In this document: positions 17,538-25,691 of the stretch, piece by piece
Layout: each line of letters begins with the position of its first letter
Numbering within the stretch: position 1 is the stretch's first letter
Source of the DNA: an uncultured Phocaeicola sp.
GTDB lineage: Bacteria > Bacteroidota > Bacteroidia > Bacteroidales > Bacteroidaceae
Reading direction: 5' to 3'
DNA: 36,986 nt
NCBI GenBank assembly: GCA_944320135.1
Contig: CALUGI010000032.1
Span: 1-36,986 of the forward strand
Notes under the pieces: generated by a model
The model's database searches: none
What the model saw: the letters and a program-made list of their open reading frames with translations, nothing else
Told to the model about the DNA's origin: nothing
Program-made: the position numbers and the translations under genes

Positions 17538-17561
17538 TCGTCTATGGCACTGCCGCCTTGA

Positions 17562-18239
17562 CTACTCGCGGCGGTTCATGTAAATCATGACGTAGTAGAT
17601 CAGTGTGGCCAACGAACCCAAGGCGGCCACTACATACGTATAGGCGGCCGACCTCAGCGCGTCGCTCGCCTGGCGGTGGTTGAACGAGTTGGTGATGCCC
17701 GCTCCGCTCAGCCATGCCAGCGCACGGCGGCTTGCGTCGATTTCCACCGGCAGCGTGATGAGGCTGAACAGGGTAGTCATTGCGAAAAGGCAGATGCCTA
17801 TCAGCAGAAGTTGCGGAAACGAGTTGACCAACAAGATGCCTCCCAAGAGCACCCACGATACGATGGACGAGGAAAACTGCACCACCGGAACCAGTGCCGA
17901 GCGCATCTGCAGAGGTCCGTAAGCGCGGGCGTGCTGTACGGCGTGTCCGCACTCATGTGCCGCTACCGCTGCCGCCGCCACGCTGCACGTGCCGTACACT
18001 CCTTCGCTCAGGTTCACCGTTTTGTTGGCCGGGTTGTAGTGGTCGGTCAGCATCCCCGAAGTGCTTGTCACCGTCACGTCGTAGATTCCGTTGTCGCGCA
18101 ACATTTTTTCCGCTACCTCCCGTCCTGTCATGCCGTTCGACAGCGGGAGTTCGGAATACTTCTCAAATTTACTTTTCAGTCTGGCCTGCACGATATAGCT
18201 GACAATCGCGATGCCGATGAATACAATCCAAATAAGCAT
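17562..18239 (-). CDS. Membrane zinc metallopeptidase (YugP / Zn_peptidase_2 family)
   Basis: 225 residues. The N-terminal helix (about 1-18) is followed by a metallopeptidase domain with HECGH (95-99), an HExxH zinc motif with catalytic E96. Hydrophobic segments lie near 118-138, 140-165 and 200-220. DHYNPANKTVNLSEGVY (66-82) is the conserved block that precedes the zinc motif in this family. Family members are predicted neutral zinc peptidases with a largely unknown substrate. After HECGHAVQHA, the segment VEIDASRRAL is the likely site of the third ligand. It is transcribed alone toward hisS, with a strong hairpin in between. Confidence 0.88.
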   Translation of the reverse strand: MLIWIVFIGIAIVSYIVQARLKSKFEKYSELPLSNGMTGREVAEKMLRDNGIYDVTVTSTSGMLTDHYNPANKTVNLSEGVYGTCSVAAAAVAAHECGHAVQHARAYGPLQMRSALVPVVQFSSSIVSWVLLGGILLVNSFPQLLLIGICLFAMTTLFSLITLPVEIDASRRALAWLSGAGITNSFNHRQASDALRSAAYTYVVAALGSLATLIYYVMIYMNRRE

Positions 18240-18327
18240 AATCTTTCTTCTTGTTAATGGTTATGGTAGAGTACTGCAAAAAGTCTGCCAAAAGCATTTT
18301 TCCGACCGTTCGCGCGGAAAAGACGCT

Positions 18328-18335
18328 CAAAGTTA
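18328..18335 (-). promoter_or_regulatory. -7 element for the zinc metallopeptidase gene
   Basis: CAAAGTTA reads TAACTTTG on the minus strand. It matches TAnnTTTG and lies about 90 bp before the ATG at 18239, giving a leader of about 80 nucleotides. No -33 element is evident. Confidence 0.4.
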
Positions 18336-18399
18336 AGCAATTTGCGATGTCCGGGCGCGGATAGGGAATTTTTTTATTTTTTTATTGGACAACTTTACG

Positions 18400-18407
18400 T
18401 AATTTTG
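18400..18407 (+). promoter_or_regulatory. -7 element for topB
   Basis: TAATTTTG matches TAnnTTTG and ends 19 bp before the topB ATG at 18427. The upstream sequence is a T-rich tract without a well-placed TTG. Confidence 0.45.
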
Positions 18408-18426
18408 TTGATTATTTGAAACGACC

Positions 18427-20565
18427 ATGATAGTTTGCATCGCCGAAAAGCCCAGCGTGGCCCGTGATATTGCAGATGTGCTTGGAGCACGGAACAGGAA
18501 AGAAGGATATATTGAAGGAAACGGATACCAGGTGACCTGGACATTCGGGCATTTGTGTACGCTGAAGGAGCCGCACGAGTACACGCCTTCGTGGAAGGCA
18601 TGGAGCCTCAGTTCCCTCCCCATGATTCCGCCCCGCTTCGGCATCAAGCTCATCAACGACCCCGGTATAGAGAAGCAGTTCCGCATTATCGAAGACTTGA
18701 TGCGGAAAGCCGACATGATTGTCAACTGCGGGGATGCCGGCCAGGAGGGGGAGCTTATCCAGCGTTGGGTGATGCAGAAGGCGGGAGCCAAATGTCCGGT
18801 CAAACGTCTCTGGATTTCATCTCTGACGGAAGAGGCCATCCGTGAAGGATTCTCCAATCTGAAGGACCAGTCTGAGTTTCAGCCCCTTTATGAAGCCGGG
18901 CTGAGCCGGGCTATCGGCGACTGGACGTTAGGCATGAACGCCACGCGGCTCTATACGCTGAAATACGGGCAGAACAAGCAGGTGCTCTCCATCGGACGCG
19001 TGCAGACTCCGACCCTTGCGCTGATAGTGAAACGCCAGCAGGAAATCGAACATTTCGTGCCCAAGCAGTATTGGGAATTGAAAACCGTTTATCGGGACAC
19101 GTTGTTCTCGGCCATAGTCCGCAAGAGCGATGAGGAACTGGCCGAAGAAGCCGACAGGGAAAAGGAGAATGCAGCCAAAAGGAAGGCGGCAACTTTGGAC
19201 TCCAATCGCGGAATTCCTCAGATTACGGACGAAAAGACAGGGCAGGAACTGCTCGAACGTGTCCGCAAATCGCCTTTCACTATCACGGAAGTCTCTTTCA
19301 AGAAGGGGACAGAGGCGCCTCCCCGTCTGTTCGACCTCACTTCGCTTCAGGTGGAATGCAACAAAAAGTTCAGCTATTCTGCCGATATGACGCTCCAGCT
19401 TATCCAGTCGCTTTACGAAAAGAAAGTGACTACTTATCCGCGTGTGGACACTACTTTCTTGAGCGATGACATCTATCCCAAATGTCCGAAGATTCTGGAA
19501 GGGCTGAAAAGCTACGCTTCATTTACGGCCCCGCTTGCAGGAAAGATGCTTGCCAAATCGAAAAAGGTGTTCGACAATTCGAAAGTGACGGACCACCATG
19601 CCATCATTCCCACCGGCGTGCAGCCTCAAGGACTGAGCGATATGGAAATGCGTGTGTTCGATTTGATAGCCAAGCGTTTCATTGCCGTGTTTTATCCGGA
19701 TTGCAAGTTCTCTACGACTACCGTTATCGGAGAAGCCGACAAAATAGAATTTAAGGTGACGGGAAAGCAGATTCTGGAACCGGGATGGAAAATCGTTTTT
19801 GCAAAAGATGCCAAAGATACGTCCGAGGAACAGAAGGAAGGGGATGATGAGAAAGTGCTTCCCGCCTTTGCGAAAGGCGAATCCGGCCCCCACAAGCCGG
19901 CCCTTTATGAGAAATGGACGCAGCCTCCTCGTCCTTATACGGAAGCTACGCTGCTTCGTGCGATGGAAACTGCGGGCAAGTTGGTGGACAACGACGAACT
20001 GCGCGATGCGCTTAAGGAAAACGGAATCGGACGTCCATCTACTCGTGCGGCCATCATCGAAACATTGTTCAAACGCCATTACATACGCAAGGAACGGAAA
20101 AACCTGATTGCTACTCCCACAGGCATAGAGCTTATCCAGCTAATCCGTGAAGAACTTCTGAAATCGGCTGAACTGACAGGCATCTGGGAAAAGAAACTTC
20201 GGGAAATAGAAAGGAAGTCATACGATGCGGCCACCTTCTTGACCGAACTGAAACAAATGGTTACAGACATCGTGTACAGCGTATTGCGCGACAATACAAA
20301 TCGGCGCATTACCGTTGCAGAGGATTCGCCTGAACCGATGAATGTAAAGAAGGAAACGGCATCCAAACCGCGTACACGAACAGTTCGGAAAGCAAAATCC
20401 GCTTCGGTCAAGGAGCCTAAGGCGCTTCCGACTGATGACAGCATTGTGGGAAAGGCGTGTCCGATGTGCGGGAAAGGCATTGTCATCAAAGGGAATACCG
20501 CTTACGGATGTTCGCAATGGAGAAAAGGATGCACTTTCCGCCTGCCTTTTGCCTCGAAGGAGTAA
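18427..20565 (+). CDS. topB: DNA topoisomerase III
   Basis: 712 residues, a type IA topoisomerase that cuts and passes single strands to resolve recombination and replication intermediates. The N-terminal Toprim domain carries CIAEKPSVARDIA (4-16) and the acidic DAGQEGE (103-109). The catalytic tyrosine is Y337 in VTTYPRVDT. NGIGRPSTRAA and the following block complete the core. A basic linker (about 645-670) leads to a C-terminal zinc ribbon with CPMCGKG and a later CSQWRKGC. Copies of topB occur both on chromosomes and on conjugative elements in this phylum; here the neighbours are housekeeping genes and no transfer genes are visible. It ends 5 bp from the convergent MATE gene with no terminator between. 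Confidence 0.93.
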   Translation: MIVCIAEKPSVARDIADVLGARNRKEGYIEGNGYQVTWTFGHLCTLKEPHEYTPSWKAWSLSSLPMIPPRFGIKLINDPGIEKQFRIIEDLMRKADMIVNCGDAGQEGELIQRWVMQKAGAKCPVKRLWISSLTEEAIREGFSNLKDQSEFQPLYEAGLSRAIGDWTLGMNATRLYTLKYGQNKQVLSIGRVQTPTLALIVKRQQEIEHFVPKQYWELKTVYRDTLFSAIVRKSDEELAEEADREKENAAKRKAATLDSNRGIPQITDEKTGQELLERVRKSPFTITEVSFKKGTEAPPRLFDLTSLQVECNKKFSYSADMTLQLIQSLYEKKVTTYPRVDTTFLSDDIYPKCPKILEGLKSYASFTAPLAGKMLAKSKKVFDNSKVTDHHAIIPTGVQPQGLSDMEMRVFDLIAKRFIAVFYPDCKFSTTTVIGEADKIEFKVTGKQILEPGWKIVFAKDAKDTSEEQKEGDDEKVLPAFAKGESGPHKPALYEKWTQPPRPYTEATLLRAMETAGKLVDNDELRDALKENGIGRPSTRAAIIETLFKRHYIRKERKNLIATPTGIELIQLIREELLKSAELTGIWEKKLREIERKSYDAATFLTELKQMVTDIVYSVLRDNTNRRITVAEDSPEPMNVKKETASKPRTRTVRKAKSASVKEPKALPTDDSIVGKACPMCGKGIVIKGNTAYGCSQWRKGCTFRLPFASKE

Positions 20566-20570
20566 TGCTG

Positions 20571-21938
20571 TCATTTGTTCGTTGGCATGTGCTTGAGAAC
20601 CTTCGGGAATTGCCATGCAAACAGCAATGTACAGCAGATGGCTGCGATTGCATCGGATATGGCTTCGGCCGCATATACGCCTCTCACGCCCATGAAGTGC
20701 GGAAGCAGAAGTGCTAAAGGTATCAGCAGGATGACCTTGCGGAGCAAGGCGATGAATATGGAGATTTTAGCCTGACCGAGAGCTACAAACATATTCTGGC
20801 AGGTACGCTGCAGTCCGAAGATGGTCATTCCGGCAAGAAACAAGGGCATTGTCCGGCGTACAGTCTCAATCAGTCTTGCATCATCGGTAAATGCGGCGGC
20901 CACTAACGCGGGGAAACACATCATGAAAATCATCAGCACGAAGTTGAACGAGAACATCACGATCAAGGCTATCCGAAAACAGTCTTTTACGCGCTGCTTG
21001 TCGCCGTGTCCGTAGTTGTAGCTGGCTATCGGGACGAACCCTTGGGCGAAACCGGTCAAAGGTACGCTGGCAATTTGCATGGCACTTTGCAGAATGGCAA
21101 GCGCACTCACGTGGATGTCTCCGAAGCGTTCCAGACTTCCGTTGAGTACGAAGCCCACAAGACTTTCAGTGCTGGCCATAACGAAAGGGGATATGCCCAA
21201 TGCCAGCATCGAAAGGATAATTTTTTTGTCTGCTTTCATATACCGTCTTTCAAGCGGGAGGGTTGCTTTGCCGGAAAACAGGAAACCTAACACCCATGCT
21301 GCACTGCACGCTTGGGAAATGATAGTGGCCAGAGCAGCCCCTTTCACGCCCATGTCAAGCACGAAAATGAAAATCGGGTCGAGGATGATATTGAGCAAGG
21401 CACCCACCAATACGGAATACATGGCAATGGTAGGCCGTCCCTGACAATTGATGAAAGTGTTCAGGCCGGTAGATATTTCCACGAACACCGTCCCCAGCAG
21501 ATACACCGACAAGTAATCGACAGCGTATGGCAGGGTGTTTTCCGAGGCTCCCGTAAGCAGCAGGATGGGTTTCATGAACGCATAGGCGATGGATGAGGTG
21601 AGCAGGGCGAGAAGTACCAGCAGGACAAAACCGTTTCCCAGAATCTCTCCTGCTCGCACGCGGTCGCCTTGTCCGAGGGCGATGGCTGCCAAAGGCGAAC
21701 CTCCTGCACCTACAATGGACGAGAAGGCCGAAATAAGTATGATGACGGAAGTGGTTACTCCCACACCGGCCAATGCGTCCGTACCGATTTCCGGTATGTG
21801 GCCTATATATATACGGTCAACCAGATTGTAAAGCAGGTTGACAAACTGGGCTGCTACGGCCGGAAGCGCCATCTTAAAAACAAGAGGCAACATGCGCTCT
21901 GTTCCGAGCCGTTCTTCATATTTGTTGTTCTGGTTCAT
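20571..21938 (-). CDS. MATE family efflux transporter
   Basis: 455 residues from the ATG at 21936-21938. A TTG five codons upstream overlaps the -7 element and is rejected. MATE proteins export cationic drugs or metabolites in exchange for H+ or Na+ through 12 helices in two MatE repeats. The family opening block is present as MALPAVAAQFVNLLYNLVDR. IYIGHIPEIGTDALAGVG and GGSPLAAIALGQGD follow, and the second repeat starts near LALGISPFVMASTESLVGF. The overall form is closest to the MepA/NorM-like bacterial branch. The substrate is unknown. It converges on topB. Confidence 0.9.
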   Translation of the reverse strand: MNQNNKYEERLGTERMLPLVFKMALPAVAAQFVNLLYNLVDRIYIGHIPEIGTDALAGVGVTTSVIILISAFSSIVGAGGSPLAAIALGQGDRVRAGEILGNGFVLLVLLALLTSSIAYAFMKPILLLTGASENTLPYAVDYLSVYLLGTVFVEISTGLNTFINCQGRPTIAMYSVLVGALLNIILDPIFIFVLDMGVKGAALATIISQACSAAWVLGFLFSGKATLPLERRYMKADKKIILSMLALGISPFVMASTESLVGFVLNGSLERFGDIHVSALAILQSAMQIASVPLTGFAQGFVPIASYNYGHGDKQRVKDCFRIALIVMFSFNFVLMIFMMCFPALVAAAFTDDARLIETVRRTMPLFLAGMTIFGLQRTCQNMFVALGQAKISIFIALLRKVILLIPLALLLPHFMGVRGVYAAEAISDAIAAICCTLLFAWQFPKVLKHMPTNK

Positions 21939-21950
21939 ATTAATGGTGCG

Positions 21951-21958
21951 CAAAGTTA
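21951..21958 (-). promoter_or_regulatory. -7 element for the MATE transporter gene
   Basis: CAAAGTTA reads TAACTTTG on the minus strand, 13 bp before the ATG at 21938, implying a very short leader. It is back-to-back with the glutamate synthase-like gene promoter at 22042-22072. Confidence 0.55.
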
Positions 21959-22041
21959 CCTAATTGATGCTGAAAAAGCGGATACTTCCCTGCTCCTGCT
22001 TTCCGGCAATGTTAAAACAAACTTAAATCTGCGAGAAACAG

Positions 22042-22072
22042 TTGTACGAATAGCCTAAAATGTCTACTTTTG
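22042..22072 (+). promoter_or_regulatory. Promoter of the GltD-like gene
   Basis: A -33 TTG at 22042-22044 and a -7 TACTTTTG at 22065-22072 are separated by 20 bases, a full Bacteroidetes promoter layout. The start codon at 22103 follows after 30 bp. Confidence 0.7.
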
Positions 22073-22102
22073 CAAAGTCAAGTTTGCAAAATAGCAGTAT
22101 CT

Positions 22103-23410
22103 ATGAACAACAACACTTTCAAGGAAATCAATGAGAGCTTCACTATCAAAGAAGCAATTGATGAAGCGAAACGTTGCCTGAACTGCAAGAATCCTTCCTG
22201 CAAGAAAGGCTGCCCTATCGAAAACGACATCCCAGACTTTATTCATCAGCTTTCCATGGGAAACATGGGTGACGCTATGCGTATTATCAATGAAAAGAGC
22301 AATTTGCCGGCCATTTGCGGGCGTGTATGTCCGCATGAGAAGCAGTGTCAGGGGCATTGCGTGCTTTATGCGAAAGGGAAAGGCATACAAATCGGCAAAT
22401 TGGAACGGTTTGTGGCCGACTTTGATACGGACATGAATCTGATTCGTGAACGCCTTCCGCAGAAGACGCGCGGAAAAGTGGCGGTTATCGGTTCGGGTCC
22501 TGCCGGATTGACTGTGGCGGGCGATTTGGCGCGTCAAGGCTTCAACGTCACGATATTTGAGGGACAGAGCGAACCGGGCGGCGTGTTGATGTACGGAATA
22601 CCCGAATATCGGCTTCCGAAAGAGGTTGTAAACAAAGAAATCAAGAAGATTGAGGCGCTTGGAGTCAACTTTGTGTTGAATTGTTTGGTTGGAAAGCAGA
22701 TAACCATCGACCAGATGTTCGAGCAGGGATATGACGCTATTTTTATCGGAACGGGAACAGCTCTGCCTAAGGCATTGGATGTGCCCGGAGGCACGCTTAG
22801 GGGAATCGTCCAGTCGTCCTATCTGCTTCACATGGTTACGATATTCAATCAGAACATTGTTCCGCGCAGTATGGTGCCTTTGGTTCAAGGAGAAAAGGTT
22901 GGCGTTATCGGGTGTGGGAACGTGGCGATGGATGCCGCCCGCACTGCCGTGCGCATGGGGGCCGGAAGCGTCCATGTGATTTATCACAAGACGGAAGCGG
23001 ACATGACGGCCATACCGAGCGAATATCAGGAAGCCGTGAAAGAAGGCGTGCAATTCTTGTGGGAAACTTCTACGAAGGAGTTCATCGGCAATGAAGAAGG
23101 GAAGGTGTGTGCCATTCGTGCTGCTACTCCCGAAGGCGAGAAAGTCATTCCGTTCGACCGCATCTTCCTCGCTATCGGTTCGCGTCCGGCCAACCGTATC
23201 GTTTCTACCACTACGGGCATCGATGTGGACGAGACCGGATACGTCATCGTGAAAGACCGTCCTTACGGCATGACCACGCGCAAGGGCGTGTTTGCCGGAG
23301 GCGATGTGGTACATCGTCCCCATACGGTTGTGCTTGCCATGAAAGCCGCCAAGCAGGTGGCTGCGGGCATCGCCCAATATGTGGATGCGGTGAAACTGCT
23401 TGAAGCCTGA
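22103..23410 (+). CDS. NADPH-dependent glutamate synthase small-subunit-like flavoprotein (GltA/GltD/NfnB type)
   Basis: 435 residues from the ATG at 22103; the in-frame TTG at 22070 lies inside the -7 box. The N-terminus has two cysteine sets for 4Fe-4S clusters: C25, C28, C33, C37 and C72, C76, C82, C86. An FAD-binding Rossmann motif follows, VIGSGPAGLTVAG (128-140). The NAD(P)H site is GVIGCGNVAMDAARTA near 278-293. Family members pass electrons from NADPH to a partner such as the glutamate synthase large subunit, or pair with an NfnA-type subunit. Neither partner is adjacent here, so the homotetrameric type or a distant partner is likely. A strong terminator follows. Confidence 0.85.
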   Translation: MNNNTFKEINESFTIKEAIDEAKRCLNCKNPSCKKGCPIENDIPDFIHQLSMGNMGDAMRIINEKSNLPAICGRVCPHEKQCQGHCVLYAKGKGIQIGKLERFVADFDTDMNLIRERLPQKTRGKVAVIGSGPAGLTVAGDLARQGFNVTIFEGQSEPGGVLMYGIPEYRLPKEVVNKEIKKIEALGVNFVLNCLVGKQITIDQMFEQGYDAIFIGTGTALPKALDVPGGTLRGIVQSSYLLHMVTIFNQNIVPRSMVPLVQGEKVGVIGCGNVAMDAARTAVRMGAGSVHVIYHKTEADMTAIPSEYQEAVKEGVQFLWETSTKEFIGNEEGKVCAIRAATPEGEKVIPFDRIFLAIGSRPANRIVSTTTGIDVDETGYVIVKDRPYGMTTRKGVFAGGDVVHRPHTVVLAMKAAKQVAAGIAQYVDAVKLLEA

Positions 23411-23441
23411 AGAAAAGATTTTAACCGGATATAGATTGTAT

Positions 23442-23486
23442 TCCTGCCGGAAGCGCGCAAGATTGCGCCTTCCGGCAGGATTTTTT
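23442..23486 (+). terminator. Rho-independent terminator of the GltD-like gene
   Basis: A 12-bp perfect stem TCCTGCCGGAAG / CTTCCGGCAGGA (23442-23453 with 23469-23480) has an inner GCGC pairing and is followed by TTTTTTA. The T-run overlaps the stop codon of the convergent membrane protein gene. Confidence 0.9.
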
Positions 23487-23943
23487 ATTGTCGTCGTTGC
23501 TTGTAGTATTCGGAGTAGGTGAGGAAACTGTTTGCGGCCAAATAGAAAACAAGCAGGATTGTGATGTCTGTGCCCAAAAGAGAGTTTTTCCATGTGTCCC
23601 AGGTGAGACTTCCGGAAACGAGAGTCAGTGCTACTGTTACTGCCAGATAGACAAGCAGGCCGAGAATGATGCTTTTTGCGAGATATGCGGCGCGCCCTTT
23701 CGTGTAGGTGCGGTCTGCCCAACTTTCCAACGACACTTTATATATAAAAGGGGTGCGGCGGAGATAGCAGTAAAGCCCTATTCCGCACAAGACAGCGCTT
23801 ATAACCCACGTGACGGCGATTTTTCCGTATCCGCCTCCCAAAAGATATTCTATCGGCGACCAAAGGATGGCGTATGCCAGGCCGCTTGCCGCACAAGCCT
23901 TTCCTTTCAAGCGCGGAGAAGCCTCAAAATCTACTGTTTTCAT
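23485..23943 (-). CDS. Small four-helix membrane protein of unknown function
   Basis: 152 residues, not recognised as a named family. Four hydrophobic segments are visible, near 17-36, 42-61, 89-110 and 122-142. Short charged loops and a basic C-terminus (YYKQRRQ) suggest cytoplasmic ends. No catalytic motif is evident. It has its own promoter at 23969-23998, and its stop codon lies in the T-run of the convergent terminator. It may be one of the many short integral membrane proteins annotated as hypothetical in Bacteroides. Confidence 0.65.
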   Translation of the reverse strand: MKTVDFEASPRLKGKACAASGLAYAILWSPIEYLLGGGYGKIAVTWVISAVLCGIGLYCYLRRTPFIYKVSLESWADRTYTKGRAAYLAKSIILGLLVYLAVTVALTLVSGSLTWDTWKNSLLGTDITILLVFYLAANSFLTYSEYYKQRRQ

Positions 23944-23968
23944 GATTCGTTTATATAAGGTTGGTTCG

Positions 23969-23998
23969 CAAAGGTACGCAATGTTCTTCGCTTCTCAA
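23969..23998 (-). promoter_or_regulatory. Promoter of the small membrane protein gene
   Basis: On the minus strand the -7 element TACCTTTG (23969-23976) and the -33 TTG (23996-23998) are spaced by 19 bases, a complete promoter of the group. The ATG at 23943 is 25 bp downstream. Confidence 0.7.
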
Positions 23999-24112
23999 AA
24001 GCGAACCTCGTTTTGTTCGCGCTTGAAACAGGAATGTCATGCTATAAACTTATTTTTTGATTTACATCAATAAAACGGGGGTAAAATTGAATTTTATGCT
24101 GTAAAACATATT

Positions 24113-24138
24113 TTGATGAAGAAAAAGCCTTATCTTTG
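24113..24138 (+). promoter_or_regulatory. Promoter of the structured small-ORF transcript
   Basis: TATCTTTG at 24131-24138 is a perfect -7 element in an AT-rich upstream region (24050-24130). A TTG at 24113-24115 has a 15-base spacer, shorter than the usual 19-20, so the -33 assignment is uncertain. Confidence 0.65.
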
Positions 24139-24310
24139 CAGCGTAATCAAAAGAAAACGAGTTCCGGAACTTGATAAAAGGTAAGAAGAAAGTTTTTAAA
24201 GGATAACGTTAAAGTGCAAATAGGTAGAAAGACTCGAAAGACCGGCCGCGAGGGTCCGTCTGAGAGAAAAAGAGTTTTTAGGTATTAATTAAAAAGAAAG
24301 GGTAACAATT
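24139..24310 (+). other. Long ATG-free leader of the small ORF
   Basis: About 165 nucleotides separate the promoter from the 30-codon ORF, and the stretch contains no ATG. It holds the palindrome AGTTCCGGAACT near 24160 and overlapping short pairings around 24233-24256 (CTCG/CGAG and GACC/GGTC), separated by purine-rich runs. No known riboswitch consensus was recognised. The leader may be regulatory, or the whole transcript to 24526 may act as RNA. Confidence 0.4.
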
Positions 24311-24403
24311 ATGAAAAAGGTAAAAAACATTTTCCACAAAATCGCTAACGCAGATCCGATGATCTGGGGTTACGTAATGCTGAATGAAGTTAACCGCAAG
24401 TAA
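24311..24403 (+). CDS. 30-residue basic small protein
   Basis: A short ORF, MKKVKNIFHKIANADPMIWG followed by YVMLNEVNRK, ends in TAA at 24401-24403. The first 12 residues are strongly basic and amphipathic, the centre (residues 15-25) is hydrophobic, and the C-terminus is polar. An upstream GTAACAATT and the purine-rich AAAGAAAGGG could aid initiation. It has a strong -7 element, a 165-base leader and a proper terminator at 24488-24526, so the transcript is clearly a unit. The codons are ordinary for a coding region (for example AAA, GTA, GAA, CCG). It could be a peptide associating with membranes or ribosomes, or the ORF of a dual-function RNA; its function is unknown. Confidence 0.6.
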   Translation: MKKVKNIFHKIANADPMIWGYVMLNEVNRK

Positions 24404-24487
24404 ATAATTGTTGCGGAACGCTGACAATAGTTCAGCATTCTTTAGAGAAATCAGAGGGCCGCAAGGCCATTGGTTAATATTACAGAG
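24404..24487 (+). other. Structured 3' untranslated region of the small-ORF transcript
   Basis: Two local hairpins are visible: GCTGA/TCAGC (24420-24424 with 24432-24436), and a GGCC-GCAA-GGCC stem capped by a GNRA tetraloop (24457-24468). Together with the leader, these make the transcript of about 380 nucleotides unusually structured for a 30-codon message. Confidence 0.45.
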
Positions 24488-24526
24488 AGAGGATGTTCCC
24501 TTGAGGTTCATCCTCTTTTTTCTTTT
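24488..24526 (+). terminator. Rho-independent terminator of the small-ORF transcript
   Basis: An 8-bp perfect stem AGAGGATG / CATCCTCT (24488-24495 with 24509-24516) is followed by TTTTTTCTTTT. The signal is clear and oriented with the small ORF. Confidence 0.85.
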
Positions 24527-24562
24527 CGGGGGGAAACGAACGTTTTTGGGCGTTGGCAGAGC

Positions 24563-24598
24563 AATGCCGGGCATCTTCATATAAAACGTCCCGGCATT
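24563..24598. repeat. Hairpin in GC-rich intergenic sequence
   Basis: A perfect 9-bp stem AATGCCGGG / CCCGGCATT (24563-24571 with 24590-24598) lies in the 24530-24699 gap. It has no T-run on either side. It sits about 100 bp beyond the stop of the minus-strand gene at 24700. The rest of the gap contains GCGTTTTT and GGAAAC pieces like those in the other GC-rich intergenic elements. Confidence 0.4.
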
Positions 24599-24699
24599 TG
24601 ACCGCAAACATGGGGGCGTTTTTCCGCAAAAGGATGCAGAGGTGTCTCTTCGCAAAGCCTTCTGAGAGGATGATGCCGTCCGCGATTATTGATCGGCCG

Positions 24700-25494
24700 T
24701 CAGTTGGAAAGGCCGTCCCGCATCTTCCGGCATCGTATGCTGGCCCTGTCCGGCCAGATTTGCAGCCTCATACGCCCGTCCATGAGCAGGCTTATGGAAC
24801 CGAAAGGGCGGCTGTTTTTGTGCGGAAAGCCGTGGTAAGTGACATACAACGACATGTATCGGTATTCTCCCGTAAAGGTGCATAGCGTATCCTTCGGGAG
24901 CGGGCCGCTTCGTTTGCTGAAAAGGATTTCCCCTTCGTAGTCCTCGGAAGAAATCTTTCTTATCCGCACGGCATAGACGGAGTCTCCGGAACTTACGCTT
25001 TCCCAGTCTCCTGCCAGTTCCGTCGGTCCGGACGGATATGCAGGTTTGTGTTTGTTGGGGTTTACCTTCCCGTTTTTGAAATCCGCGAGCAGCATGGGCA
25101 TCCCGTCTCCCGTGCAGGCTATCAAAATTCTGGAGAACCAGTCGGCAAAAACTCCGCGCGACGTATCTTTGTCAGGGTAAACATAGCTCAAAGGCACTTC
25201 TTTTTCAGCATAAATCTTGGTGAGGAAAAGGCTGTCGTTGCGAAGTTCCCACACGCATCTGTACCCATGTTCGCCATATTGGGGATACCACATGCGTTCG
25301 GAGCGCAAGGAATCGGGAAGCAGAAGCATCTGTCCGTCCTTTACGGGATACAGGGTTCTGCTGAATCCGGCCATGCGGACCAGACATTTCCAGTCTTTAT
25401 ATACAAGCACGTCCGGACTGATGCCGGTAGGTATCGTTCCTTTTATGAAACCGAACCAAAGACAGAAAAGCGTCAGGCAACATATCTTTTTCAT
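24700..25494 (-). CDS. Secreted protein of unknown function
   Basis: 264 residues, not recognised. An N-terminal signal peptide (MKKICCLTLFCLWFGFIKG) suggests export. The mature part is rich in aromatic and beta-forming residues, with patterns such as YRCVWELRNDSLFLTKIYA and YMSLYVTYHG. These suggest a beta-sandwich or lipocalin-like fold (inference). No enzymatic motif is visible. The ATG is at 25492-25494. A degenerate -7 element, TAACTTTA on the minus strand (25526-25533), lies upstream. It stands alone between the small-ORF transcript and the toxin-antitoxin pair. Confidence 0.6.
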   Translation of the reverse strand: MKKICCLTLFCLWFGFIKGTIPTGISPDVLVYKDWKCLVRMAGFSRTLYPVKDGQMLLLPDSLRSERMWYPQYGEHGYRCVWELRNDSLFLTKIYAEKEVPLSYVYPDKDTSRGVFADWFSRILIACTGDGMPMLLADFKNGKVNPNKHKPAYPSGPTELAGDWESVSSGDSVYAVRIRKISSEDYEGEILFSKRSGPLPKDTLCTFTGEYRYMSLYVTYHGFPHKNSRPFGSISLLMDGRMRLQIWPDRASIRCRKMRDGLSN

Positions 25495-25691
25495 ATCGCA
25501 GCGAATTAAAAAAACGGATAACGTTTAAAGTTAATGCTTTTCTCCGGCAAGAAGTGTTTGACGGCCTCACATTTATAAACTTTTCATCTTTTGCAGAAAA
25601 CATTGCGCTCCGTCATGCTTCTGCTTTCCGCCTTCATTCCGCAATGCGTCGTGTCGGCCCGTTCATGCCGAGGTTCAGGCAAAAGGTATGG

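Noticed and set aside
18427-20565. topB as the marker of a conjugative element
   Set aside because: No relaxase, mobilisation or tra genes flank it; neighbours are housekeeping genes on both sides.
22064-23722. 552-codon open frame on the minus strand
   Set aside because: It is antisense to the GltD-like gene, which has complete cofactor motifs; its translation is rich in His, Arg and Asn with no family look. It also overlaps the small membrane protein gene.
24139-24526. Possible tmRNA, RNase P RNA or 6S RNA
   Set aside because: No tRNA-like ends with CCA, no tag sequence, no RNase P conserved blocks and no long 6S-type open bubble were recognised. Kept only as a structured transcript with a small ORF.
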